This document shows positions 36,174 through 47,897 of a stretch of 64,000 nucleotides of DNA, piece by piece. This stretch comes from Cladopsammia gracilis (lineage: Eukaryota; Cnidaria; Anthozoa; Scleractinia; Dendrophylliidae): the NCBI GenBank assembly GCA_022457155.1, contig JAJGOT010000165.1:180001-244000 (forward strand), given 5' to 3'. Under the pieces are notes generated by a model, which saw nothing but the letters and a program-made list of their open reading frames with translations, had not been told where the DNA came from and did no database searches. How positions within the stretch are numbered: the first letter of the stretch is position 1; each line of letters begins with the position of its first letter. The position numbers and the translations under genes are program-made.

Positions 36174-37215
36174 TTTGCTTGGATTGCGTGAGGCTGGGTG
36201 TCTTGTAAAACTTGCAACTTTACAATGGATAAAGATCTAAGAAAGTGGGCAGACGTAAAAAACACTTCGAGGACGTCAGTTAACGCGAGTGCAGACTGAT
36301 TTTGAAATCTTGAGGCTCTTAAACAGCTTTCCGTCCGTAGCTTTGCTTGAGCCTGTTCTTCAGTTTGTCGGGATATCCGTAGTAGGATGTGGAGAAACGT
36401 GTAGTAAACATGTTTACATTCATGACGCATAGGAGTCGTTGTCTTGATTGTCACCTCACACAAATGAAAGGTCAACCACAAACATTCCAATCAAAAGATC
36501 AAGGAGTTTCCTTTGCAAAGCGCTATTGGTTAACACTGCGTGTTATCATGTCCTCTTCCGTGTAAGCTCCACAAAAATCGTTTCTTCGTGTCAGCGTTTC
36601 CGAACCTAAGCTTGTAAATAATATATAATATTTGAAGAAAATGCTAGTGTCAATTTGTTGGTGATTTATATTACGGTAAACAGTATCTCAAAATTTCTTT
36701 CTCTATTTTTGCAACCTTCAGATTGTTTAATTTGCCGTGTTTCTGTGAACTGTGCATATTATAGTAATTAAAAATAACTGAATATAAATGAAAATAAGAA
36801 AAACATTCCAAGAATACTTTGCACTTGCAATTTTAATGCAATGTTGCTTCATTTTCACATCTACCATAAAATACCTTTACATTACAATATTAGCCTAGAA
36901 TATATACGACTAACATGGCACCAGCAAGAAACAAAGCTTAAACTATTCCACGAGACGACACCTTTATAAGAAAAACGAATTTGGTCTTGGTACAAAAAGG
37001 TTATGTGCAGGCAAGTGTATTAACTATACGCGTGGAAGTACACAGTATGTATAAATAGCAGGTTCTTTAGTATGCGAGTCAGTTCTCGGTCGTTACACTG
37101 ACGATTTACCGTAGTCAAATTTTACTTCTTTGTTTTGATTAGTCAGTTCCGTCGCTGAACTTTATTTGAACATTTATCCATCAGTTATTTCTTGCAATTA
37201 AATTTAGCAGATCAC
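36174..37215. other. Spacer, nothing recognised
   Basis: The 109-aa minus ORF at 36161-36490 overlaps the start of the small ORF at 35874-36173 and has no visible domain. Confidence 0.4.
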
Positions 37216-37217
37216 TA

Positions 37218-38239
37218 AAAGGCCGTTTACACAGCAGAAAAATCGGGTACGGACTCGTCAAAAAAGTGGTACAGACGCATAATTTTAGAACAAGTAGCAA
37301 AGGACCGCGAACGAAAATGCTGTTGGAATACGTAGGATCTATAGAAGATCTGAACAGCCAAAAATAGTAATACAAACATAGTGAGCAAAGCTGATACTAC
37401 GTAGAACAATTAACGCGACAACGACATGATAGGGCCCAAATTGAAAGCCAAAATGCAACCGTGGACAGCTGTTTCGACCTGGTTGGGTCTCGTCAGCACG
37501 GTGTAGCAGCAAAAAGATAGAAAAACTAGCGCGAACTCCAATTCTGTGAATTCTCCAGATTCTCTACCAAATCGCACGGGCTCATCCTCGGTGTAAGAAC
37601 CTGTGAAACTCATGAGTGACGTAAAACAAAGAAAACAAAAGGCATAAAACAATAGAGTCAACTGGGAATGCAATACTACAAAGGTAAAAAACAAAGGAAA
37701 AAGTCACAGGTTCTTACACCGAGGTAAACCCATCGCACGTGGTGATGGCAAAAATTGCCAATTGACCCAAGTCACAGCGGCGCGTGACCATGAGTAATAG
37801 GCAAAGAATTTGAAATATGTCGTCGCGATAAAGAAAGTGAGGATAGACATAAACCATCCCTCAGCGAAAACATGGCCAATACCATGTTAAAAGGTCTTAA
37901 AAAATGAGCAGCATAGTCGGATCTGAAAAGACCTACGGTCCCAAATATAGCCGTTTACACGAACGTTTACACGTTTACACCTACTACAGGTGGGACAAAA
38001 AAGGCCTAAGCACCAAGACAGTTTGGAAGGTTGCGTTTACACTACACTTTTTGGGGGACCGGACCGGACCAATTTCTAGTACTGCGCATGCGATCAGCGA
38101 AGTTATTACGCAAGCTGACGTAAGAAATGAAGAAACTGGTACGGACCCGTGTTTTTTTCAGGTTTTGGGGCCACAGACGGTCCGTACTCCTTTCTTGACG
38201 GGTCCGTACCAATTTTTTTCTGTCGTGTAAACGGCCTTT
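37218..38239. mobile_element. 1-kb inverted-repeat element with TA target site
   Basis: Ends AAAGGCCGTTTACAC and complement, with TA at 37216-37217 and 38240-38241, as in Tc1/mariner-type insertions. Contains an internal element (37586-37724). No transposase; ORFs at 37410-37694 and 37904-38230 are read-throughs of the repeat. Confidence 0.75.
37586..37724. mobile_element. Nested CCTCGGTGTAA-family element
   Basis: 139 bp, ends CCTCGGTGTAAGAACCTGTG and complement; sister of 4729-4856. It sits inside the 37.2-38.2 kb element. Confidence 0.7.
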
Positions 38240-38660
38240 TAAGGTGGTATCTTCCTCAAGACATGGAAAATTTCGCATTAAGTTCAAGAAGGTTTCTTTA
38301 TAAAATGCCAAGTTATTACGTTCATCAAGAGAAATTGTTTCACATTTGTTATGGGGTTTATGGTCTCCATGGCAACCATGCCACGCCCTAAACTCCATGT
38401 TTTATTACCCAAACGCCAGCAGCTATAACCCTCCATTTACGCAATATTTGGATCTGAAAATTTCAGAGTTTGTTTAGCACACATAGATCTGTGCAATGAA
38501 CTAAAACCATGACAATCTACAATAGTCTTCTGTCGTTTTACATGGGTGCAAACTGACAAAAACATTTCTCGGCACACCCTATTGACATATTATTGGATAA
38601 TTACTCATGCGCGTAGCGGCATGAGGTAAGGTTTCGGCTCCGTTTTTCTTGTTATTTTTT

Positions 38661-39488
38661 GTGTCACGATTTTGCATGTAAATTTATGCACGCATATTTT
38701 AAATTGTACACTTCCGGTTCATGTCTTTGCCATTTACACTTCCTGTTTAGTGACTTCCGGCTACTCTCACTTCCGGTAAAAGAGCGTCACTGAAGTGTCA
38801 CGACAGCATCTCCTACAACCCTACATACATTACTATGTTCACGTTCGGTATATATAAGACTTAAAAGAATCACTGCCTTCATTGTGGTACAACCTTCACT
38901 TCCAAACCATTCAATAGTAAACAACGTGGTTTGCAGGAACGATGACTAAATGAAAGGAGTAACTCTTCTCCATGTCGGACATCTTCTTATCATGTTTAAA
39001 ATAAATCATAAAACTTTCTTACGCATGCGCATGAGTAAAGGCTGCTTGGAGCCTCTTGTTATTATTATTTTTATTATTTTTATTTTTTGTGTCACGATTT
39101 TGAATGCAAATTTATACACGCATATTTTAAATTGTACACTTCCGGTTCATAGCTTTGCCACTACACTTCCTGTTTAGTGACTTCCGGCTACTCTCACTTC
39201 CGGTAAAAGAGCGTTACTCAAGTGTCACGACAGCGTCTCCTACAACCCTACTTACATTAGCAATGTTCATGTTTGGTATATAGAAGACTTAGAAGAATCA
39301 TTCCCTTCATTGTGGTACAGCCTTCATTTCCAAAACAATCAATAGTAAACAACGTGGTTTGCAGGAACGACGACTGAATGAAAGGAGTACTCTTCGCCAT
39401 GTCGGACATCTTCTTATCATGTTTAAAATATATCATGAAACTAACATATGCATGCGCATGAGTATAGGCTGCTAGGAGCCTCTTGTTT
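38661..39488 (+). repeat. 428-bp tandem duplication rich in ACTTCCGG motifs
   Basis: Copies start at 38661 and 39089, both with GTGTCACGATTTTG. Each has four ETS-type CTTCCGG/CTTCCTG motifs in about 75 bases, a TATA-like GTATATATAAG or diverged version, and a GCATGCGCATGAG (NRF1-like) word at the end. No ORF of note follows. Function not evident. Confidence 0.8.
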
Positions 39489-40123
39489 TGTTAGAATTTG
39501 GAAAATTACTCTGCTGTTAGTTTATTGCATAGAGCAACCATTCACAAATGACTGCAGAGAGAAGTGTTAAACTGCAACGTGTTTAGTCAAATTCCAACAT
39601 TTTAGAAAAAAATGGACTTAAAGTTAAAACAATCGATTCTAGATCAAGTATAGGCGCGGGAGCATTCATTTAGCATGTTTTATGAGCATTTAACTAATGT
39701 AAACAATAGTTGCTAGGGCCGTTGCTACGGGAAAAATATATACCACCGTTCAGTTATCTTATCTTATAGTTAACTTGTTAAGTGCTGCAAATTAAGTGAA
39801 ATTCTTTCAAAATGGGATTCTCAAGTGTTTAAAGATTCCAATTTTGCCATTTCAAAAAAACGAACTTTGCACTCTAAACATCGTATTTTAGGGGTAGATA
39901 CAGTGGTCCTGTGGGAAGGATCGCCGGAGTTTTGAGCTTTGGTTCCTACCCAGGTTTCCTACAATTTTTTCCCGTCGTGTTCTGGTTTTGACTTGAAGTA
40001 GGTTTTTCCTGGCCTCCGAGTATCTTTTGTGATGCGCTCTCAATTCTCTTTTTTTTCGTATGACATTTAGCTGTAAGTTGTCATTTTTTACGGCATACGT
40101 GTGCAGTAAAGTGTAACGACATC
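39489..40123. other. Spacer, nothing recognised
   Basis: No ORF above 60 codons and no repeat structure noted. Confidence 0.5.
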
Positions 40124-40405
40124 TTAAGGGAAGTGTGTAATTATGGGCACGTTGTTAAGAACAGAATGATAATTTACTGCAGTTTTCCGTAAGAACAATA
40201 GAACGTTTAACGGACAGTTTCCGTGGTCCCCTTCAGTGTCCTTATTAACCGTTTGACTGTATCTGGATAAGAAAGGCAGGGTCTCAGATACACGCCGGAA
40301 AATATCTGAATAAGAAGCATAAAGATCACAAAACATTAGCAGTGCATTACCAAAACGAAATATACGAGCTGCTAGGGATAAAATAGTCAAAAGAACAACA
40401 AACAT
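40124..40405 (-). CDS. Weak small ORF with hydrophobic start
   Basis: A 93-aa ORF beginning MFVVLLTILSLAARIF, which resembles a signal peptide. It is divergent from the ORF pair at 40522, with 116 bases between. No homology recognised, no splice support, and composition close to background. Listed only because the stretch holds nothing else. Confidence 0.15.
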   Translation of the reverse strand: MFVVLLTILSLAARIFRFGNALLMFCDLYASYSDIFRRVSETLPFLSRYSQTVNKDTEGDHGNCPLNVLLFLRKTAVNYHSVLNNVPIITHFP

Positions 40406-40521
40406 TCCATTTTAAAACCTCTCAGATTGCCATTTGTCAATATACTCTCTAGGGTCCCCGCTTTATTCCATCACCGCAAACAAAAATAGATTGCGTTAAG
40501 CGATTTCCATCAATTTGCGAG

Positions 40522-40942
40522 ATGAATGCGTCTCCAATACATCTTCCACGGCGAAGTGAAGGAGAAAAACCCCTTTTATGTAAAATCAAACTGGGTACCG
40601 CCAGTTTCATAAGTAGCTCTAGAGACCTATACTTAGAGGAAGATAGAGTAAAACTCGCGGAAATTGAGTTGACACATTCTGAGAATAACTTGTCTCAACC
40701 GAAATGCAAAGCTAAAGCTATCAAGGAGTTAAGAGAAACTCCGAAATAAACATAAAAAAAAAAACAGGCAAAGGAACTACAACTGTCATTATGAACAAAG
40801 AGGAAAAAATAGAAGAGGGCTTGACACAACTCAACTTAGAAGAAAACTCTAAGCCCCTCCGGCGAAGCAACTGTGATGGGGGAAACTTATCACAGAGTCA
40901 GACAACTAGTTTCAGAACTCTACTACCAAAGACAACAAATTG
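40522..40942 (+). pseudogene. Charged ORF pair broken by one frameshift, unrecognised
   Basis: The first ORF (40522-40749, 75 aa, MNASPIHLPRRSEGEKP...) is rich in Lys, Glu and Leu. A second open frame, offset by one base, overlaps its end and runs to a stop at 40942; its own ATG is at 40791 (MNKEEKIEEGLTQLNLEEN). A run of 11 A lies at the overlap (about 40754-40764), where a single-base slip would join both into one protein of about 140 aa. I do not recognise the family. It may be a small real gene with a sequencing or genuine frameshift, or a decayed one. Confidence 0.3.
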
Positions 40943-41193
40943 ATAAAAAGACATATATCTCAAACACCAACCCCTGGATTGCTTGATCTATGAAATGCTT
41001 TTTATTAGACAATAACAAACTTGCGCTTACAGTAAATGTGCTCAGCAGCTTATATAGCTAAGATTCAGTTAACGGCTCTTGACAACTGAACTTGGTAATG
41101 GCAATGAAGATAAAAACATTGTTCGTTTTTTTTCTATTGCTTGTCTTCCTTCTATTTTGAATGCGTTTGGACCAAGACATCGGCGCTGCCGCA

Positions 41194-41194
<1 letters not shown>

Positions 41195-41236
<42 letters not shown>
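41195..41236. repeat. AAT trinucleotide microsatellite
   Basis: About 14 units forming the tail of the LINE fragment. Confidence 0.9.
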
Positions 41237-41238
<2 letters not shown>

Positions 41239-41700
41239 AAGAATTTATATAGCGCCATTTCCGTGAGCTCAATGGCGCTTTACAATAATCGTAATTCTAA
41301 AAATAAAAACATTTGAGTTATTAAAAATTTGCCAACAAAAATATATACAGTTGTGAAAATTAATTTATAAAACTAAGATACATTTGACTTACTAAAATTA
41401 ACTAAGAAGGGTAAAAAAGTCAACTAACTAATAAAAGCCTCTCTAAAAAGTAATGTTTTAATCTTATTCTTAAAAACATCAAGGTTCTGGATTGATCTTA
41501 TGTCATCAGTAAGGGAGTTCCAGAGCCTGGGTGCAGCAACTTGAAAAGATCTGTCTCCGTAAAACTTGAGATTAGACTTTGGTGTTACAAGCAGGTTTTT
41601 TGAAGAAGAACGTAATTGCCTCGTCGGGGTATAGGGCTGAAGGAGATCTGCTATAGAATCAAATGCTGTCATTAACATGGCTGCCCTGTTTGGCATCGTT
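41195..41700 (-). mobile_element. 5'-truncated LINE (L2/CR1-like) 3' end
   Basis: Minus-strand ORF 41696-41424 ends like a LINE reverse-transcriptase tail (YGDRSFQVAAPRLWNSL, DDIRSIQNLDVFKNKI). It is followed by a 3' hairpin (TATAGCGCC near 41250 and GGCGCTTTAC near 41273) and a terminal AAT repeat (41195-41236). That order of hairpin plus microsatellite tail is usual for L2-like elements. Its upstream end coincides with the stop codon of the dehydrogenase gene. Confidence 0.7.
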
Positions 41701-44700
41701 TAGGTGTTGGAACTTTAAACAAGGAGCAAAGAATGAAGTCCGTGGCAAAATTTGGTAACCAGGCTACCAGCGCCAACAGCAGCCGACCATCCAGACCAAC
41801 TATGTAACGGTCACGAGGACCCTGTGACGTCAGAGCGTCCACTACAGCATCCACCACTAAATACAGGCGATCAGACTGTTGATAGTCTGTCATACCCTTT
41901 ATAACTAGGAGGAAAAATATATCATCAATATGTCGTGACAATGAGATACCGAAAGATTTTGTTCAACAAGGGTCATTTGTTCCAAGTAAAAAAAGAAAAG
42001 AAAAGTTGTCCCAGAAAACGTGGACATTATCCTAAGGAAGTTTGTTATTTCAATATAAATTATTTCTGCAAGAAAACGTTTAATGAAGATAAATGAAAGT
42101 TCCCTTGGCGAAACTGTTTAAACCGCTCAATCTGGAGAAAACGAACGAGCACAATGGTCTAAAAATGTCTCCTTAACTTTGTTTGAAGCGGATTGGAACC
42201 GAAAGATCTCACCATTACGGCTGAAGCCGAGGAGCTAAAACGAGCAAGTACCTTTCCGCACCGCGGGCTGTTATGCGGAAGTTTTGTCGAACCTTATTAA
42301 AATGGAACAGAGACTCTCTGTGCAGCTCGAAACCGTTCTTTTTGAGGAGAGTACCGTAAGAGCTTATGCTTTACGAATGGACTTCGGACTTGAAATAGGT
42401 GACCTTGAGATGCGGGTTCTTTAGCGAATGGTCAATGTCGAAAACAACAACAAAAACAATCCAACTCTTTAAACTTGCTTTTTGGAAATCTTGGTGCTAA
42501 ACGAAAGGACTAAAAAGCCACATTGCGGGTAGGTAACGATTTCTTCAACATTTATTCGTGTCTAAACGTATTTATTTTTGTAAGATTGACCGCCTTAATT
42601 GCAGTTCTTTCAAATTAGAGCGCTTTTCGCTCTGTTCAGACGCATCAGTGTTTGGTCAGTTTGTTTTTCAATTCTGAAGTGATATCTTTGCAGACACGAC
42701 TCTGCCATTTTACTGTCGTATTTCGTATTTCCTCGCTTTTTTTATAATAGATAGACGAAAATTCTCCTTTAAAACCTCGGTTTGTAAAATTTTAGCGTGG
42801 CGTGGTAAACTATTATTTAAGACATCGCAGTTTGTCGCAAAGATAAGAAACTTACATTTATAAGCGTGGTTTTTTGGCATTCACACAGTCAACAATACTC
42901 CGCAGTCTGTGATTAAGTAGTGGAAATTTTACATAACAATATACCTGATTTCAAGTATTCCTCTCCATATTCTTCCTTTAGTTCGTCATTCAGGCTTTCC
43001 CAGCCCTCCTTGAAGACTCTTTCAATGTTGGACGGCTGATTGATGTTGGTACTAAATGCACCTGGTTCCACAATACTCACTAGTACCCCCCAGGGATTCA
43101 TTTCTCGTCTCAACGCATCCGAAAACGCCTCCACGCCATATTTGGTTACACTATAGGATGAGAGTAATGAGGGAGAGACACGACCTGTGTTTTATTGAAA
43201 GCAGGAGGAACAAAAAACAATAAGAAACAAACAAAAAGCTACCCTGCATCTTCATTCTTATGAACGACAAAACCTTCCTTTTTGACCAAGTAAATGCCGC
43301 AATATCAGAATAATTATTATTTACACGCAAGCTTTTCTGATAATATATATACATAGCCCAAGCCTAACAGCGTCGCACTTTGAACAAACTTAACTAAGGT
43401 GAAACTTAACTAAGGTGAAAGGTTGGAAGCACAAGAATTAAGATTGACGAACGGGCTATTTTCAATTTTAGCAATTTTCAAAAACAGTATTACGCGACCG
43501 TCTGCACAGTACATTTTTATAGACCGTACAAAAGTTCACAAAAACAACTTTTCTCTGTCTAGAATAACTAGTACCACTGGTTTCCGAATATGTTTGTCAA
43601 AAATTGCCCGAGAAACTGATTTGAAAATCAAAAATTGCAAAAATACACAAACATATTTGCATAAGGCGATGCGAGTGAAGATAGAACTGTACTATAAAAT
43701 CAAAGTCTTGTTTTGTTTACATAAAATCGCTTTTCAATCTATCTAATGAATGAACAAATATTTAAAAATGGACAACACAATCTTCTTTCGAAAAAATTTA
43801 TTCAAATCGCCATTAGTTTACGTTTAAAAGCAAAACGCGTACCATTTAATTATAGCTCATAGAGTTCAGGCTTTCTTCCATGAAATTCAAGAGATCGATA
43901 CAACTGAATTTAAGCACGTTTTAAAATCAATTCTCCAAAACTAACAATAACACTAATAAAAAGTCACTCACAGATTGATATCAACATAAATTCTCATCGA
44001 AAACTGTAATCTGTTTTACCTTTATGTCCCTCGCTTGCTTGGAAATTCAAATCTCCGCTTCTGGTTCTGAAATCCGTAGAAAACAAACATCTCCCGCATC
44101 GATAAAAACGTAATACATGAAGTTCCTCGAAGCAAGATTTTATCCCTTAAAGCTCGTCTTTTTCCACTAAAGCGGCTTCTGAGTATACCTTAATTAGTAT
44201 CCCTGTCTTGAGTAGCAAACCGCAAAAAAATGCAGGAAAATAACGACTTTAATTCTCTGCTAGACACAACAAAACAACTAAAGTGTTTACCGAGCTCACG
44301 GCTGTGTGGCCGCGCGAAAAACAAAGCCTTGCTTTCAAGATCCCGGATGTTGTTCCAACACGGCGGGCGTGCGGGCAAACACGCGCCCGCGAAATATTCC
44401 GCTAGCCATGACCATGAAAAATCACGGCACAGGTTCTATGAGTATGGAGCTGCGCAGACAGGCCTTCGGCCTGGCAAGTGCTCCGCTATAAATGAACGTA
44501 AAGTCGCCATTTGCAATTTTTGATTCGCAGACCAGTCAGAGGATTGAGTGAAGACTCAGGGCTATCAATAGATGGTTATGAAGCTACTTACATAACATGA
44601 CTTACCAGCGACACTTGCGAAATTCACAACTCGTCCCCGAGCCTTCTTGACAAGTGGGAGAAAGGTTTTAGTCATACCAATCAGTCCCCACAGATTTACG

Positions 44701-46207
44701 TCTGCAGTACTTTTAAATATGCTCAGCGGAGTCCATTCGATTGGAAGCACACGCCCAACTCCAGCATTGTTCACCAGGCCCCACAGGCCGCCTGTAAAAT
44801 ACCCGAACAATATTGGAACAGCTCTTATATTTATGTTCTATTTATATTTTTGTAACTGTTTTCAATATATGGCAATAAACTTGAACTTGAACTATTGTTA
44901 TAAGAAGAAAACGTTAAAAAGAAACAAGAAAATAGCGGGCCAATAAGTATATTAAAAAAAATATAACTATAATAATTGCAAAAATCAGCACCGAATACAC
45001 AGAAAAGATAAAGGAGCAGGAGCAATGGCAATGCGACATGAGCAAGGCAGGTGTATGCGTATCACTCACATATCGTATTTCTGTTGTTTGGGACATTCTA
45101 TTACAGAGTTCGTCTCGCCTTTAGACGACCACAAGTTCTTTGCACGATCCGCAGTTTCGCGCCCTACCAGATGATAAAGACGGGAGTAAGTGTCAACGTT
45201 CGTGCGCGATTTTGAAAACCAGGATAGGATATGAAATCAGTACGAAATAATGCCATTAATCAGGGGCGAATAATGAGAAAAGAGAATGGAGCAGGAACAT
45301 TTGTTATTTTACATCTATAAGTATCGAGAGGAAATGAGAAATGGCCAAGGTAGATGGCTATTTAGCGCTCGTGTCGTATACTGTATACAAGAAAATGACG
45401 AACAAATAATAGGATACAATTTTCCTGTTGTTAAAGATTCTATTGTAGAGTTTTGTTTGGTCAATTCCAAGGCCTTGCGTGAATAGCCCTACCACATAAC
45501 AAGAGTGGCTGTTAGCTGTTTCGTGCTTGATGAACCACAAGAGTGCTACTAAATAAGAAATTTCTGATATTGGACTCTGGTAAAACTCGTGTCGGTCAAG
45601 TACCCGACATTCCAGTAGAGTGTTTATGAATAAGTTATGCAAGACACTGTGAATCGGTTGAGTGCCCTTCTTCAAATTTGTTCTTCGGGAGTCATACACA
45701 AATAAAACTCTTGGTTATCTCTGTGTGATGTTAAGTTCTAGTTATTGGCAACAAAGTAGCCTGGCAAGTTAGTTGCTTTAGTTCTTCGAAAGAATCGTGC
45801 AGTTGAAGAGCAATATCGGTATCTAACAAGATTTGATTTTAAGTCATGAACACTCACTGACCTTCGCGCTCAACCAGCTTCTTGGCTTTATCAAAAACGT
45901 CTTTAATCTGCTCTGACTTTGTCACATCCAACTGAAATGTTTTCAGTTTGTCGCTCGTCACTGATTTCAAACTCTGTTCTCCTTCTTTTGTCAAACACGT
46001 CGCCAACACGCAAACTCCCATCTTGTCCAGTCCAATGGCTGTAGCTCGACCGAAGCCCGAGTCGCAGCCCGTAATGAGAACATACTTTCCCTTAATGTTA
46101 AGTTTAGCTTTTGGTTTAAAATAATTTAACAGTAAAATAGTAAAAATGCCAATTATGGGCAGCAAGATCCAAGATAGAGACGAGCTTCCTGCAGTGCCGG
46201 CATCCAT
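41672..46207 (-). CDS. Membrane-anchored short-chain dehydrogenase (retinol/hydroxysteroid type), 4 exons
   Basis: NAD(P)-dependent oxidoreductase of the SDR superfamily, closest in motif pattern to the SDR9C group (RDH5/RDH16/HSD17B6/BDH1). Exons: 46207-45862, 44791-44606, 43184-42945, 41904-41672; phases 1, 1, 1; 334 aa. An in-frame ATG at 46231 would add eight residues; I prefer 46207. Features in order: N-terminal membrane segment WILLPIIGIFTILLLNYF; cofactor-binding TGCDSGFG; GLVNNAG; the serine in NFASVAG with the catalytic YSVTK on exon 3; then EPGAFST; and a hydrophobic C-terminal stretch LLLALVAWLPNFATDFIL. Acceptor choice for exon 3 (GTCGTG at 43184) is fixed by phase and restores the usual spacing before the catalytic Tyr. 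All active-site residues are present. The stop codon lies inside a LINE fragment, so the last residues may be LINE-derived. Substrate cannot be read from sequence. Confidence 0.93.
41905..42944 (-). other. Dehydrogenase intron 3
   Basis: No ORF and no clear repeat. A possible spliced coding segment was not found. Confidence 0.6.
43353..44492 (-). mobile_element. Second, inverted copy of the 1.15-kb repeat
   Basis: Lies in intron 2 of the dehydrogenase gene. It starts AAGCCTAACAGC and ends near TGCTCCGCTATAA, matching the reverse complement of 16789-17943 through most of its length with many substitutions and small indels. No clear target duplication seen. Confidence 0.75.
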
Positions 46208-46231
46208 AGTGTTAACCGTTACAAGGTACAA

Positions 46232-46981
46232 TGTTACTCTTGGGTAGCGGTGACTGGGATATCCGCTGACACTACATCATTATCCAACCTGACTTATAAC
46301 GTCTGGCAAACCACAACAGTCGCATTCAATCCAACGAACCAATCAGAACTCGCAATAGATACCTGCAGCCGTGCGGGAAATATTTTTAAAGACCCGTTGA
46401 CACTTATCGTGATGCACCGCCGTTGTTTATTTTGATTTCGACCCAGATAAATTCTCTCGCGAAGTGAAATTTTGGCTTCTCATCTCCAGGAAGAAATGAA
46501 CACTGAGTTTGAAATTTCGTTCGACATTTCGCTCGAGGTAGTTTCCTCCGCTTCGAAAGTTCGCATCGAAAATATTTTCACGTCGAGGGATGCGAAAGAC
46601 CTGCTAATTTTAAGGTCGATGCCCTCCAGTGAGCCGAGAAGTGTTTGTATTTTGTGGGCTGTTCTGTCGGCGTATCTGGTTTGCATCGGGCATAATTGAC
46701 ATAATTAGTGAGCTCTGCTGGCGGACTGGACATTTTATCGACTTCAAAAGTTTGCATCGAAAAAAATTCGACGGGAAGGGGCGGGGGAAACCTCCTTCAA
46801 CTACCATGGAATATTTCACATAGATGCTGGCAAAAACGACTCCGCCGGCGAGTCGAGAAGTTTTGAATTTTTTCTGTTGTTTACATCTCCAGGGAGCACG
46901 GCAGTTTGTCATGTATCGATGGTAAGATTCAAATGTCAACTCACAGTATATAGAACACGAATGTACTAAATCAAAGGGCTC
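46232..46981. other. Upstream region of the dehydrogenase gene
   Basis: Likely holds its promoter. It also contains two diverged half-copies of a sequence with CATCTCCAGG and GCCGAGAAGTGTTTG/GTCGAGAAGTTTTG at 46478 and 46848, perhaps an old duplication. The 75-aa plus ORF at 46472-46699 is not recognised. Confidence 0.4.
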
Positions 46982-46985
46982 TTAA

Positions 46986-47897
46986 GGTGGCTCCGTTGGG
47001 GGGCGTAAGTGATATGTGCGCGTAGTCAGCGTAGTCCCCGCATTTAAAAACATTGCACCCCATGGAAACTTCTAACGGAGCGTACATGCTCCCTCCCCTC
47101 CTGGGGTAACTAGCGCGCATATTTCTTTCGCCCCCCTTATAAAGGTGAGAATTCGTATTCATAAACAAAACTCTGAAAACTGCTTGTCAGCTTCGCCTGA
47201 GCTCAGATGCGGAGCAGCTTATAATCCCAACAACTATTTCTCCAATTGAAAGCCCTTCTAAGCAAAACAAATCGATGTAAAAGTATTGCACTACCTTGAA
47301 ATTCATGTGGAAGGAGTTTGACACCAAACTGCAGGGTAATTTTCGAAAAATGATGGAAAACACGGCATTGGAGATTTGAGCAGGTTTGAAGCATTTTATA
47401 ATATTTACAGAACTGGTGAATACTTTTTAACGGTTCGCACGATTTGCAATCGGCTTATAATTTAGATTTAGCAAGCGTTGAGAAGGCTTCTCCCAGAAAT
47501 TTGGGTACGTTCGTAGATTGTTTAGTCAAAGAGCATGAAGTATTTAAAATTTTAAGAGAATTTTGGGGCTCAATTTATTCCGCATTTCTGCTCCAACGAT
47601 TTTGGTGAAACTTGGTAAGGGTATGTATTAAGTCAATGTAAGCTGATTCCAGAAATTTAACACAAATATAACAGCAAACTTTTTCACAGGGTGCGATTTT
47701 GTTCGTAAAGTGGGGTCCATTTAAGCCCGATTATCACTAAATATATTTTTTTCCATTAAAATCCAATTCTATCATATTATTGCTAGATAATGGCTGTAAG
47801 TTTTCGCAAACTTTTAGAAGCATCGCTTTAGAGTCGGAAAAGTTATGGGACAAAGTTTGTCATAGACGAGTTCGCCCGAAATAATAACGGAGCCACC
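46986..47897. mobile_element. TTAA-flanked inverted-repeat element E
   Basis: TTAA at 46982-46985 and 47898-47901; ends GGTGGCTCCGTT in both orientations. About 0.9 kb, non-coding, upstream of the dehydrogenase gene. Confidence 0.8.

Noticed and set aside
44190..44523. ORFs 44190-44378, 44230-44523 and 44306-44491
   Set aside because: They fall in the GC-rich end of the second 1.15-kb repeat copy within a dehydrogenase intron.
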